The notes: a model not told the origin generated them from the letters alone. DNA of 64,000 bases from CBDFKB01 sp965248715 (GCA_965248715.1 CBDFKB010000008.1:1116001-1180000), one strand, 5' to 3'; positions 7,519 to 17,034 are shown, counted from the first letter of the stretch. Made by a program: numbers and translations.

Positions 7519-8973
7519 ATGAACGGGAATTACAGCACGTATTATGACACTGATGCCGTAGCATCAGCGGTGGAGGAAGACGGGCACCGTGAATTCATCG
7601 GGGGGTTGTGGGATGAACTCGGTATATTACAATTGAACCTGCTCACCACATATGGCCTCGCTCCCGAACATCGCCTTCTCGATGTAGGTTGCGGCAGTTT
7701 GCGAGGAGGTATTCACTTTGTACGCTTCCTAAATAGCTCATACTATTACGGCACTGATCTCAACCAGGCATTGCTGGACGCTGGCTATGAGCGAGAACTT
7801 GTTCCACTCGGGTTACAAGAAAAACTGCCTAAGGAAAATCTCATAGCCGACACATCATTCGAATTCGGACAATTTAACAAATCGTTCGATCGTGCCCTGG
7901 CGTTCTCCGTATTTACGCATCTGCAGCTGAACTCGATTCGGATCTGTCTGGAGAAGCTGGCCAAAGTCATGCGGCCGGATGGTATATTCCACGCTACTTT
8001 CTTTGAGCTCCCAAAAGGGGCAGAGTGCTTGTCAGACATTGAGCATCCACCTGGAGACATCGTTACGCATGGTGATGCCGATCCGTATCACTACCGCTTC
8101 GCAGATCTGCAATATGCGGCCGAAGGATTGCCGTGGCGGGTCGAGTATGTGGGAGAATTCGGCCATCCACGCGGACAAAGACTCGTCAATTTCGTCCGTC
8201 TTCCAGATGAAAGGGACGACCGAGTTTCGGCATCGCAGCGCAGTTTGTCGGTCGAAGAAAGCAATCGGCTCCTGGCTGGTGACGACCACTACCGAGCCTA
8301 TGTCGGTCCGCCTGAACGTTATGACTTTATGAGCGCCACACAATTCGCTTTGCTGTTCCAGATGGGGATGAGGGATCGTGATAAGATACTGGATTTCGGT
8401 TGTGGTTCGTTGCGACTTGGGCGCCTTCTTATCCCCTTTCTTCAGGCGGACCGCTATTTCGGGATCGATCCCAACAAATGGCTCATTGACGATGGTATCG
8501 AAAATGAGCTAGGCGCCGATATTGTCCGGATCAAGAGACCTCGCTTCGACTTCAATTGCGATTACAACTGCGAGGTATTTGGAACTAGATTCGACTTCAT
8601 CATGGCGCAATCGATCGTCACGCATACGGGACGGAACTACATGAACGCCCTGTTCGCTTCGGTGGCGGGAAGCCTTGACGACGGCGGTCTGTTTCTGTTT
8701 TCTTATATCCGCTCGGATGACGCCAATGCGGAGCTGCCAGCCGATGGCTGGCATTATCCGGGCTGCGTCGGTTACACCCAGCCTGCACTCGAACAGATGC
8801 TTGCCGCTCATGGCCTGAAATCGGTTGCTGTTCCTTGGTTTCATCCAGGCGCGGCATGGCATGCAGCGGCATTGACCAAAGAGGCATTGCCAGGTCGGGA
8901 GCAGCTGATGCTCCTCAATGGCGCGGTGTTGAGGGAGGAACAATGGAAAGCAAGTGCGTTGGGAGGCGTATGA
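7519..8973 (+). CDS. Protein with two tandem class I SAM-methyltransferase domains
   Basis: 484 aa. Two Rossmann methyltransferase modules are visible. The first has motif I LLDVGCGSLRGG at about residues 53-64, then YYGTDLNQALLDAGY and a late LEKLAKVMRPDGIF. The second has ILDFGCGSLRLG near residue 290, YFGIDPNKWLIDDG and VAGSLDDGGLFLFSYI. The shared GCGSLR motif and following LNQ/PNK blocks suggest internal duplication. Single-domain versions are common near glycan clusters; the target here is unknown. The gene overlaps the next one by 31 bases, so they are co-translated. No signal peptide; cytoplasmic. Confidence 0.75.
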   Translation: MNGNYSTYYDTDAVASAVEEDGHREFIGGLWDELGILQLNLLTTYGLAPEHRLLDVGCGSLRGGIHFVRFLNSSYYYGTDLNQALLDAGYERELVPLGLQEKLPKENLIADTSFEFGQFNKSFDRALAFSVFTHLQLNSIRICLEKLAKVMRPDGIFHATFFELPKGAECLSDIEHPPGDIVTHGDADPYHYRFADLQYAAEGLPWRVEYVGEFGHPRGQRLVNFVRLPDERDDRVSASQRSLSVEESNRLLAGDDHYRAYVGPPERYDFMSATQFALLFQMGMRDRDKILDFGCGSLRLGRLLIPFLQADRYFGIDPNKWLIDDGIENELGADIVRIKRPRFDFNCDYNCEVFGTRFDFIMAQSIVTHTGRNYMNALFASVAGSLDDGGLFLFSYIRSDDANAELPADGWHYPGCVGYTQPALEQMLAAHGLKSVAVPWFHPGAAWHAAALTKEALPGREQLMLLNGAVLREEQWKASALGGV

Positions 8974-11036
8974 AGAGAGCAAAGACCGAAGCTTTTTCGA
9001 TCTTGTTGCGGTGGAAGATCGGGGAATTCGCCTGCGTCCTCGCTGCTGTGCTTTACGTTCTTCTGCAGACAGTGACAGCACACGAACTTGCCATGAAGGC
9101 AGAAAATCCTCGTGTGCGCATCCTCGACCACGAGGCTGCTGTGGAGCTTGGCCGGAAAGTGGGTGTAGGACGAACCGAAGCCCTTGTACCAGAAAACGGG
9201 CAACCTCTTGTCGCCGCCAGCTTCCAAGAATTCCGTTTTCGCTATACCGCTGGAAAGTGCCCTATAGAAGCCGGTGGTTACATCAGGATTGCCATGCGGC
9301 ACGTCTTCCATTGGTCCCAGCCGCAGACCGGCGATGAAACACTTGCTGGTTATACCCGCGTCAGCGGATCGGGCGACGCGGTTTTGAAACTTGTGCCATG
9401 GCCAGAACGCACCGATTACTTCGATCATTTCCTAGCAACTTTTCCCTGGCAGCGCACGATCGAAGTGCGGGTCGAAAGTGGTCGAGTGAACCCGGGCGAT
9501 ACCGTCGAGATCATCTATGGCGATCGTTCGAAAGGTGCCGCCGGAGCGCAAATCCAAGCTTTCGAGGAACCGGCTTATGCCTTTCGCACCTATACGGCCT
9601 GCAATGCCAGCGCTCCTGCATTGCCCTCGAACGAGGTTGTTTATTCCATTGTCGGTGGGCCAGTGCATCATCTGTCGGTCGTGGCTCCGAGCCAGGTCGG
9701 CCCGCACGATGCCTTGACGTTGACCATCCGTGCCGAGGACAAGTTCGGAAACCGGGCAAGGGACTATTCAAAGCGGCTGGAGATTTATAACGAGGACGGC
9801 GACGTGGTCACTAGCGCCAGCTTCTCGGTGAAGCATGCGGGCGTGCTCAAGCTCGAGATACCACGGCCAAACGGTGCCGGAGTTGCTCGTTTTCGGGTGT
9901 CGAGTGGCTCGTACAACGCGCTCTCGAATCCGGTACGTTTCCTTGCGGCGAAAGACCGGAGACCAAAGATATATTGGGGCGATCTTCATGGCCATACGCT
10001 AAACAGTGACGGTCGTGGCACCGTTGCTGATTTCTACAAGTATTGCAGAGACGTGGCGGCGTTGGATTTTTGCGCCGTTACTGATCATGGGTTCATGATA
10101 TCCGACAAAATGTGGCGACGAAGCAAGCAAATCACAGAGGCGTTCAATCAAGCCGGAAGCTTCGTTACTGTCCAAGCCTATGAGTGGTCCGGAATGACCG
10201 AAGTCGGTGGTGATCACAATGTCTATTTCCGCACCTCCGACCCCAAAATTTTACGCGCGCGCTCCTACTACGACTACCGCAATCAGCAAGCGTACCACGG
10301 CCTAGAGCCGCAAGTGAATTTTATTGAGGACCTGTATTCCACTCTGCTCGCGACCTACCCAAGGGGGGATGTGCTCGCCATTCCACATTTCGGAGGGCGC
10401 CAAGCAAACCCATCCTGGCATGACCCAAGAGTGGAGCGTCTGGTCGAGGTCTACTCCGAGCATCGCCGGGTTCTTGATTGGGCTTATGGGTTTCTCAAGC
10501 GCGGATATAGACTGGGCATTATCGCAAGCACGGACAATCACACCGGCAGGCCCGGATACGGCTTTCTGATCAATCCGTTTGAGGCGGGAAATGACGTTGA
10601 GGTCGGCGCGGCCATGGTTGCGGTCAAAGCTGAGGAGCTGTCACGGGACGCGATTTTTAGTGGTCTCTACAGCCGAAAGACCTATGCAACCACAGGCGAT
10701 CGAATTTTGCTAGATGTCAAATGGGGTGACGCGCACATGGGAGAAGAGGTCACGGCCCCGGAACCACGCCCGTTTAAAGTCGCCGTTACCGGAACCGCGC
10801 GGATCAAGAGAGTCGAGATACTCCGCGATGCCCAGGTGGTAGCCTCGTTTCTTTACAACAAGGAAAGAGTAGAATTGTCTTGGACCGATCCGGCACCGAA
10901 GAGGGTCGGAGAGACAACCGCCTATTGGGTACGGGTGGTCCAGAACAATAGCGAAGAGGCAGTATCGAGCCCGATTTGGTGGACTCGCACCAAGTTAGAT
11001 GCATCCGTTTGGTTTTCGGACAAGGTAGAGGAATGA
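8943..11036 (+). CDS. DUF3604 (PHP-like) metal-dependent hydrolase with N-terminal membrane anchor
   Basis: About 697 aa from ATG 8943, chosen for the strong GAGGGAGGAAC just upstream. Residues about 20-45 (FACVLAAVLYVLLQTVTA) are a signal anchor. A middle Ig-like region (HLSVVAPSQVGPHDALTLTIRAEDKFGN) precedes the catalytic part: GDLHGHTLNSDGRG near residue 345 and CAVTDHGF near 380, the PHP-type metal ligands typical of DUF3604, with ISTDNH-like IIASTDNHTG later. DUF3604 proteins are exported or anchored hydrolases of unclear substrate. Start lies inside the methyltransferase gene, so the two form an operon. Confidence 0.75.
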   Translation: MESKCVGRRMKRAKTEAFSILLRWKIGEFACVLAAVLYVLLQTVTAHELAMKAENPRVRILDHEAAVELGRKVGVGRTEALVPENGQPLVAASFQEFRFRYTAGKCPIEAGGYIRIAMRHVFHWSQPQTGDETLAGYTRVSGSGDAVLKLVPWPERTDYFDHFLATFPWQRTIEVRVESGRVNPGDTVEIIYGDRSKGAAGAQIQAFEEPAYAFRTYTACNASAPALPSNEVVYSIVGGPVHHLSVVAPSQVGPHDALTLTIRAEDKFGNRARDYSKRLEIYNEDGDVVTSASFSVKHAGVLKLEIPRPNGAGVARFRVSSGSYNALSNPVRFLAAKDRRPKIYWGDLHGHTLNSDGRGTVADFYKYCRDVAALDFCAVTDHGFMISDKMWRRSKQITEAFNQAGSFVTVQAYEWSGMTEVGGDHNVYFRTSDPKILRARSYYDYRNQQAYHGLEPQVNFIEDLYSTLLATYPRGDVLAIPHFGGRQANPSWHDPRVERLVEVYSEHRRVLDWAYGFLKRGYRLGIIASTDNHTGRPGYGFLINPFEAGNDVEVGAAMVAVKAEELSRDAIFSGLYSRKTYATTGDRILLDVKWGDAHMGEEVTAPEPRPFKVAVTGTARIKRVEILRDAQVVASFLYNKERVELSWTDPAPKRVGETTAYWVRVVQNNSEEAVSSPIWWTRTKLDASVWFSDKVEE

Positions 11037-11078
11037 CTGTTCTCCGTCAGCGCCAATGGAACAAGCCAGGCTGATTGC

Positions 11079-12047
11079 TTAAAAAGTGTTCAGTCCCGGT
11101 ATTTGATGGATCGGATTTAGGTTGAATTTTTCTGACTCGTTTGTCCAGATTTTGCAGATGTATTCATATGGAGTTAACCCCCTGAGAGTTTTGAGGTGTC
11201 GGGCGTAACTGTAGGCGTTTGTGAAGTCGTTGAGATGATCTTGTAGCTGTTCGTGGTTATCATAACGGTATCGCTTGACGGTCGCTTCTTTGATGGTCCG
11301 ATTCATCTGCCCGACCTGGCCGTTTATCCAAGGGTGGCGGATTTTTGTGAGCCGACGCTCGATCCCATTTTCGCGACAACGCATGTCGAACATGTGGGTC
11401 ATATAGGTTGCCGTTGGCCCGTCTTTGTAGCGAGGCGGGAATGTAAACTGGATGCCATTGTTCGTGAGAACAATGTTGATCTTGTAGGGTACAGCTTCAA
11501 TAAGGGCTTCAAGGAAGGCTGATGCCGTTTTCCGGTTCGCTTTATCAACGAGTTGCACGAACGCGAATTTACTCGTTCTATCAATGGCAACATAGAGGTA
11601 CAGCTTCTCTTCTGCGGTGTGCAGTTCGGCAATATCAATGTGGAAATAGCCGATGGGGTAGCGCTTGAACTTCTTCTTTGCAGGTTTATCACCGTTCACG
11701 TCAGGTAGTCTGCTGATGCCATGGGGTTGAAGACAACGATGCAGGAATGAGCGCGTCAGATTGGGAATGGAGGGCTGAAGCGCGTAGAGACAATCATCCA
11801 ATGGCAAGAGAGTATGCCTGCGAAAAGCAACAATCGCAGCTTCCTCAACCTCACTTAGAACCGTGGACTGAGATAGCTTGGGACCGGTCTTACGGTCTTC
11901 AATGCAGGTCCGCTTCTTCGACTTCAAAACCGTCTTGGGATTTATCGCGTAGGTCTCGCACAACACCGAGGCCGAAGCTTGCGATCGCTGTATTCCTGCT
12001 CTGATAGCGTACGTGGTCGCGGCGCTGATATGTAAAACCTGGCCCAT
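11079..12047 (-). CDS. IS481-type transposase with mutated catalytic residues
   Basis: 322 aa from ATG 12047 (MGQVLHISAATT). The family hallmark FRRHTLLPLDDCLYALQ and a DDE integrase core are visible. The first catalytic Asp is kept (FHIDIAE, D138). The second, normally in LTDNGIQF, reads LTNNGIQF (N196). The Glu normally in NGQVERMNRT reads NGQVGQMNRT (G246). Two of three metal ligands are therefore lost and the enzyme should be inactive. The frame runs through the terminal repeat and uses a stop codon in flanking DNA. Confidence 0.85.
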   Translation of the reverse strand: MGQVLHISAATTYAIRAGIQRSQASASVLCETYAINPKTVLKSKKRTCIEDRKTGPKLSQSTVLSEVEEAAIVAFRRHTLLPLDDCLYALQPSIPNLTRSFLHRCLQPHGISRLPDVNGDKPAKKKFKRYPIGYFHIDIAELHTAEEKLYLYVAIDRTSKFAFVQLVDKANRKTASAFLEALIEAVPYKINIVLTNNGIQFTFPPRYKDGPTATYMTHMFDMRCRENGIERRLTKIRHPWINGQVGQMNRTIKEATVKRYRYDNHEQLQDHLNDFTNAYSYARHLKTLRGLTPYEYICKIWTNESEKFNLNPIHQIPGLNTF

Positions 12048-12102
12048 AGTGCTTCCTTCCATTGTGAAGAAAATAGTGCACCATCAAATGCTGGGCTAAA
12101 CA
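11087..12102 (-). mobile_element. IS481-family insertion sequence, probably inactive
   Basis: About 1016 bp with imperfect terminal inverted repeats beginning TGTTCAGTCCCGGTATTTGATGG at the left and, read inward from the right, TGTTTAGCCCAGCATTTGATGG. No target duplication is obvious, consistent with an old insertion or later rearrangement. It encodes a single transposase with two lost catalytic residues. It sits downstream of the methyltransferase/DUF3604 operon. Confidence 0.8.
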
Positions 12103-12121
12103 CCATGGGAGGGATTTTGGT

Positions 12122-12316
12122 TCACAAATCTTCCTCCATTTCCGGATCAGTTTTCGACGCTGTAATCAGGCGAAGCTCCTCTATTGCCATTGCAAGACAG
12201 AACCCCGCCAATTTGCTCACAGATCGAACTTCAACAAAAAGGTAATCCAGCATTGCAATAACGTCATTAATATTGCTGTTAGATTCATGAGATCGGTTCA
12301 CTATTTTGTCTTTCAT
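12122..12316 (-). CDS. Hypothetical 64-residue protein in a GNAT operon
   Basis: Starts MKDKIVNRSHESNSNIND six bases after the stop of the larger gene upstream, so it is probably co-transcribed. The middle (VIAMLDYLFVEVRSVSKLAGFCLAMAIEELRL) is helical, and the C-terminus is acidic (EMEEDL). No family recognised. Confidence 0.5.
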   Translation of the reverse strand: MKDKIVNRSHESNSNINDVIAMLDYLFVEVRSVSKLAGFCLAMAIEELRLITASKTDPEMEEDL

Positions 12317-12322
12317 TATCGG

Positions 12323-13534
12323 TTATTTACAAAATACTTTATCTGTGCTCCATTGACCTTCCGGTTGAATTAGTGTGTGCGCGCCGGAGTGTGCAGTGAG
12401 GCAGTCGTCAGTAACAGGCAATTCTAGGTCACCTTCAATGTATTTCTTGTCAGTCATATAGGTGATGCCGTCGCCTTTTCGCGGTTGGAACCCATATCGT
12501 TGCCAGAGTGGCACTAGTTCGGATTCGGCGTGCCCATATAACCGGCGATATCCTTTCTTTCCGCAAAACGCGATGCCAGCCGAAATTAACTCAAACGAGA
12601 GACGTGTGTGCCGAAATTGCTTCAATACGGCAAGTCGTTCAAGCTTCGCGAAATCAGCGAAGTATCGAATGCGCAAACAACCTGCCGGTTCATTACCAAC
12701 AAACCCGAGCAAGTGGGTAGCTGTGAAGTCATTTCTGTCAACGTCCTCTGCATAAGGAATTTCTTGTTCAGCGATGTAGGTCGCTGCACGGATAGAGAGC
12801 GCTTTCAACAATTCGTCCATACTATGCACGACTTTGATGCCAATCCCGCCATTCATTTGTTCAGGCCGATAACTGTCATACGGCGTCGTTGGGCGTGGTT
12901 CTGGGAGCGTCATCCCCGCATCCACCGCCTCGACTGATCGCGGACAGTGCATTAGATCTGGCACATGATGACCATTCAGTGTTGCGCCCATAACAAATCC
13001 AAGAGATTCAAAGAAACGCTCGGCCTTTTCATTGTCTGCTTTGCAGTAGAGCGGTGCATGACGGTATTTGCGTGAACTGACGCGCTCCATCATATGGGCA
13101 ATACCGCCTGACAGTTTTGGCGTAATGTAGATGAACCAAACGTAGATTGATGCCGGTGTCTCGTGCTGACCGGCTATAAACTCCACCGTAGGTGTCTGTG
13201 TATTTAGACGCCCATCAAATAGTGCGTCTGTTCCATCTCTGGTGAGAGGAAGCATTGCAATGAATCCCTCGGTTTCATTCATCTTTTTTTCCCGACCTAC
13301 TCTGCTAAAAACCGTAATCGTATCCGGGTTGTGGCAATAGATTTTTTTGACAGTTTCGAGGCATGCCATCCCGGAAACCTTCTTGTTCGCCAACACCAGA
13401 AGCCTTTCGATAGTTGGTACTGAGGGGTTGTATCCAACAACGGATCGGGCGAGCCTCGACAATGCGAATTTGTCAAGAATTCGGGGAGACCTTCTTTGCA
13501 TCTGGTTGCAATTTGCCGTTAGAAAAGTTTTCAT
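12323..13534 (-). CDS. Protein with two GNAT-like acetyltransferase domains
   Basis: 403 aa. The C-terminal half is the clearer domain: FTATHLLGFVGNEPAGCLRIRYFADFAKLERLAVLKQFRHTRLSFELI shows the strand-loop-strand and R-x-T/R core of GNAT enzymes, followed by GYRRLYGHAESELVPLWQRYGFQ. The N-terminal half ends in KYRHAPLYCKADNEKAERFFESLGF, which also looks like the end of a GNAT fold. The segment AEQEIPYAEDVDRND lies at the start of the second domain and recalls acyl-HSL synthase-like GNATs, but no quorum-sensing claim is justified. It is transcribed divergently from a disrupted LysR gene that may have regulated it. Confidence 0.6.
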   Translation of the reverse strand: MKTFLTANCNQMQRRSPRILDKFALSRLARSVVGYNPSVPTIERLLVLANKKVSGMACLETVKKIYCHNPDTITVFSRVGREKKMNETEGFIAMLPLTRDGTDALFDGRLNTQTPTVEFIAGQHETPASIYVWFIYITPKLSGGIAHMMERVSSRKYRHAPLYCKADNEKAERFFESLGFVMGATLNGHHVPDLMHCPRSVEAVDAGMTLPEPRPTTPYDSYRPEQMNGGIGIKVVHSMDELLKALSIRAATYIAEQEIPYAEDVDRNDFTATHLLGFVGNEPAGCLRIRYFADFAKLERLAVLKQFRHTRLSFELISAGIAFCGKKGYRRLYGHAESELVPLWQRYGFQPRKGDGITYMTDKKYIEGDLELPVTDDCLTAHSGAHTLIQPEGQWSTDKVFCK

Positions 13535-14404
13535 CGCAGGTCTATCTCACTTTGATAATTCCGCAAACATTCTGTGACAAGATATACAAGTACGGGTAAT
13601 CCAAAAATTGATACAGCTGGTGCACAATATGGAACACTCATCATATAAATTTGGCGCCAGATTTAGTTGGGATGACGTTCGGATATTCGTTTGTGTTGCA
13701 CAGTTAGGCAGTTTGAGAGCTTCGGCGAATATTTTGAACATATCTGTCAATTCTGTGCGCAGAAGGATTGAACACCTTGAATACGAAATTGACACACCCC
13801 TTTTGATCCGCAGTTCCACAGGAGTTGAACTTACAGAGGACGGTCGGAAAGTGTTCACCGTCGGCCTGGAAATGTTGGAGTATGCCCAGACGCTGGGACG
13901 TTTGCCGGTGGGACGCAATCGTGGCATGTCTGGAAGCATCAAACTAGGTGTGACCGAAGGCATTGGAACATTTTGGATTGCTCCGAGACTTATAGAATTT
14001 TTTAGCGCGTGTCCTCTCATTCAGATTGACCTCAGATGCGAGATGCGCCTGCAAGATATTTCACGATTGGAGGTTGATCTTGCGATTCAGCTTGACCCAC
14101 CACGGGATCAAAATTTGATACTGACACGGCTAGGATATTTGCATTTAGCGCTCTTTGCGACTGAAGAATATTTGGCCAAGTTCGGCATCCCAAGCACCAT
14201 GGCGGATATCGCACAGGGTCGTTTTGTTCAGCAAATTTCAGATCAAATTCCGAGCGAGAAACTAGCAAGCTATGTTGCGCCAATCATTCCAGACGAGTTT
14301 ATCAATCTGAAGTGCAACACCAGTTCAGCACATGCATTTGCAGTCGCTCGTGGAGCTGGCATTGGTGTTCTTCCAACATATGCGATCGCGGTCTCAAAAC
14401 GGCT

Positions 14405-16069
14405 CCAGACCGTGTGGAAACACCTTTTGAGATGACCAATTTAATATTGCGGCTGTTTATTTTCAGATATTGACCTTCATGCAAGATTTCGATTTCAATT
14501 GTCATGATTACGCGATACCGGGCGGTATTTGGGTTTTATCGATTGATATTGACTGATTTTGGCCAATGGCGCCTCCTCAAGCCCGTATTGCCACCATCAA
14601 TCCTTTTACCCCGACGAGATTGAGCGCCCGGCGGATGTTGTAGGCCAATGCGGTAAGCGAGAACTCGGCGCGGACGTTTTCCAGACGTCGCATCAGGAAT
14701 GCACCCTGACCCATCCATTGTTTGATCGAACCAAAGGGATGTTCAACGCTGTTGCGGCGCTCGTTCATTATTTCGGGCTGGGCTTTCACGCGCACTGCCA
14801 TACGATCCAGAACCGCTTCATTTTCCAGTCGAGATACCCGTCGAAAACTCTTTGTGCATTTTGCTTTCAGATTACAGGTACGGCAGGCCTTGCGGTTACA
14901 ATAATCAATCTTCCTGTTGCCTCGCACTTTGCTTTCATACATTGGCAAAAGAACCGCACCTGCCGGGCAGATATACTGGTTCTTGTCCGCATCATAGCTA
15001 AACACATCCTTGGCAAACAAACCTTCGCGCACCGCTGAACCACGCTGCGGTTTGGCCACAAAGGGTACAAGCCCGGCTTTCTCACAATCCTCGATATCTT
15101 CAATCTTGAAGTAGCCCCGGTCAGCCACAACATTGATTTCTTCAACACCAAGGATCGTGCGGGCTGGTTCCGCCGTTTTGGCCAGCAGGCCCAGATCGCC
15201 AACCTGTGTACAAACTTCTTGCGCGACGATCAGCTTGTGTTTGCAATCAACTGCAATCTGCACATTGTAACTAACGCCTGCCTTGGACTTGCCCGCTTGA
15301 TACCGGCTGTCCGGGTCGCTCAGCGATATCTGGCTTTCGCCATTGCACTCCATTTCGCCAAGCAGGGCCTTGTGGCGGCCTTGCCTGGCCTGAAGTTTGG
15401 CGATCTTTTCACCAAGCTTGGGATCACCACCTGAAGGGCGTGAGCCATCCTCGCCATTATCGCCGTCATCCATATCACTCAGATATGCGGCCAGACGCTC
15501 GTCTGCCTCTTTGATGGTTTTGGTCAATCCGGTTTTGGTAAAGTTCTTGTCCTTGGCGTTCACAGCCTTGATCCGGGTTCCATCAACGGCCAGCAATTCC
15601 CGGCCAAACAGATCAAGTTGGCGACACAATAACACAAACTCCCGGAACACATGTTTGAAGGCCGCCCGGTTATCGCGTCGGAAATCAGCAATCGTTTTGA
15701 AGTCTGGCTTCAAATGCCGCAACAGCCAGATCACTTCAATATTGCGGTAGCACTCCACCTCCAACCGGCGGCTTGAGCGCACCCGGTTGAGATATCCATA
15801 AATATAGAGCTTCAAAAGATCCGCCGGATGATAGCCGGGCCGGCCCGTCGCCTCGGCTTCAACCCTTGTAAAGCCCGCACCTTGCAAATCCATGGCGTCA
15901 ACAAAAGCATCAATGAAGCGAACCGGGTTATCCGCCCCAACATAATCCTCCACCCTTTCGGGCAACAACAACATTTGGGTGCGGTCAGTTCCAGAAATAT
16001 GAGCCATGGTGAAAAATACCATGCTGCACACCTATATGGAATCTAAGTTCGAGTTTCCACACAGTCTGG
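14405..16069 (-). mobile_element. IS1182-family insertion sequence
   Basis: 1665 bp with terminal inverted repeats CCAGACCGTGTGGAAAC at the left and GTTTCCACACAGTCTGG at the right (one mismatch). A CT dinucleotide is found on both sides and is the only visible duplication. It carries one transposase gene and splits a LysR gene. Confidence 0.88.
14577..16007 (-). CDS. IS1182-family transposase
   Basis: 476 aa from ATG 16007 (MAHISGTDRTQMLLLPERVEDYV). It shows the family N-terminus (NPVRFIDAFVD, GRPGYHPADLLKLYIYGYLNRVRSSRRLE) and catalytic blocks LLAVDGTRIKAVN (first Asp), INVVADRGYFKIED (second Asp) and RRNSVEHPFGSIKQWMG (Glu). Between them lies a Cys-rich zinc-finger-like patch (YICPAG, CNRKACRTCNLKAKCT), also normal for DUF4372/IS1182 proteins. 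Appears full length and without frameshift, so it may be active. Confidence 0.9.
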   Translation of the reverse strand: MAHISGTDRTQMLLLPERVEDYVGADNPVRFIDAFVDAMDLQGAGFTRVEAEATGRPGYHPADLLKLYIYGYLNRVRSSRRLEVECYRNIEVIWLLRHLKPDFKTIADFRRDNRAAFKHVFREFVLLCRQLDLFGRELLAVDGTRIKAVNAKDKNFTKTGLTKTIKEADERLAAYLSDMDDGDNGEDGSRPSGGDPKLGEKIAKLQARQGRHKALLGEMECNGESQISLSDPDSRYQAGKSKAGVSYNVQIAVDCKHKLIVAQEVCTQVGDLGLLAKTAEPARTILGVEEINVVADRGYFKIEDIEDCEKAGLVPFVAKPQRGSAVREGLFAKDVFSYDADKNQYICPAGAVLLPMYESKVRGNRKIDYCNRKACRTCNLKAKCTKSFRRVSRLENEAVLDRMAVRVKAQPEIMNERRNSVEHPFGSIKQWMGQGAFLMRRLENVRAEFSLTALAYNIRRALNLVGVKGLMVAIRA

Positions 16070-16355
16070 CTCGTTTCAGTGATGCCGCACATGACCATTA
16101 AACGGGATATTTGGCTTGTATGTCATCCAGAAGCGGCAAAGGTTAGGCGTGTAAAAAGGCTGATAAAATGGTTGAAGAAATCATTTGACGCGAAAATGTA
16201 CCCGTGGTTTCGACAAGAATACATCCCGCCCGAGAAGCTGTTTTCGAAAATATCAGATAGCGATATCGACATTTTATTTAATGGATTTGAAGATCGTCCG
16301 ATTGTCAACTCCCGCACTTGACACTACTATTTAAAACTTCAGATGAAAGCGTCAG

Positions 16356-16437
16356 TGTCAACGCCGGAGTAAAATTGCACCGTTTTCCGGAGTAAAGATG
16401 CGTCACTTGGGTTGCGGAAGTTTGTCCATAGGCCCGC
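16356..16437 (+). mobile_element. Relic of an IS21-family terminus
   Basis: Begins TGTCAACGCCGGAG and has two spaced GCCGGAGTAAA/TCCGGAGTAAA-like repeats, the layout of IS21 ends. It is followed by TTGCGGAAGTTTGTCCATAGG, which resembles the sequence at about 44639-44662 inside the IS21 element of this window. No istA or istB remains. Confidence 0.45.
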
Positions 16438-16947
16438 GTAGCAGAGGCATCATCGAACCTGGCAAGGTATGATGGTGTTCGTTATGGGTATCGCACACCA
16501 GCGCCCAAAGATATTACCGACATGTACGAGCAGACTAGAAGCGAAGGTTTTGGCGCTGAGGTTAAAAAACGAATATTGCTGGGTACGTTTGCGCTTAGCG
16601 CAGGTTATTATGACGCCTACTATTTGAGGGCACAAAAAGTTAGACAAGTAATCTCAAACGAGTTTAGGTCTGTGTTTCAAGAAGCGGACATTATGTTCAT
16701 GCCAACAGCACCATCATCCGCTTTCGAAATAGGCGTTCATTCAAAAAACCCATTGGAAATGTATTTGGAAGATATTTACACGGTACCAATTAATATGGCC
16801 GGTCTACCTGCAATCAGCATTCCCGTGGCGAATAGCACCAATGGAATGCCGCTCGGCCTTCAAGTCATTGGACCGCAATTCAGCGACGAAATAATCCTCC
16901 GCGCTGCTACGTCAGTTGAGGTCGCTGCGGCATTTCTACAACTATAG
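16438..16947 (+). pseudogene. gatA: 3' fragment of gatA (amidotransferase subunit A)
   Basis: About 169 codons matching the C-terminal third of GatA. EASSNLARYDGVRYGYR, TRSEGFGAEVKKRILLGTFALSAGYYDAYYLRAQKVR, FMPTAPSSAF and NMAGLPAISIPV are all visible and characteristic. The amidase catalytic Ser/Lys core lies upstream of the break, so the fragment cannot act. An in-frame stop precedes it and a IS21-like relic abuts it; no gatC or gatB is adjacent. It is probably a captured or left-over duplicate, the working gene being elsewhere. Confidence 0.85.
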
Positions 16948-17034
16948 AATTTGCAGTTTGGATTGTTTGGCAGCATGTCTACTTTTCGGTATTGGATGCA
17001 GCGTATTTTTCCGTGACCTGATGATCGTTATTGG

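Larger units (their letters stand above)
13629..16321 (+). pseudogene. LysR-family regulator split by an IS1182-type element
   Basis: The 5' part (13629-14404) has the LysR HTH (FSWDDVRIFVCVAQLGSLRASANILNISVNSVRRRIEHLE) and most of the effector domain (LGVTEGIGTFWIAPRLIEFF, GAGIGVLPTYAIAVSKRL). The 3' part (16072-16321) encodes MTIKRDIWLVCHPEAAKVRR to the natural C-terminus. Removing the IS and one CT of the duplication joins the halves in frame (KRLVSVMPHMTIKRDIW). ATG 13629 is preferred over the earlier TTG. LysR genes usually control a divergent neighbour, here the double-GNAT gene. Confidence 0.85.

Noticed and set aside
12323..13534. Acyl-homoserine-lactone synthase
   Set aside because: Resemblance is limited to the GNAT-type fold; the conserved LuxI residues could not be identified and no LuxR gene is present.
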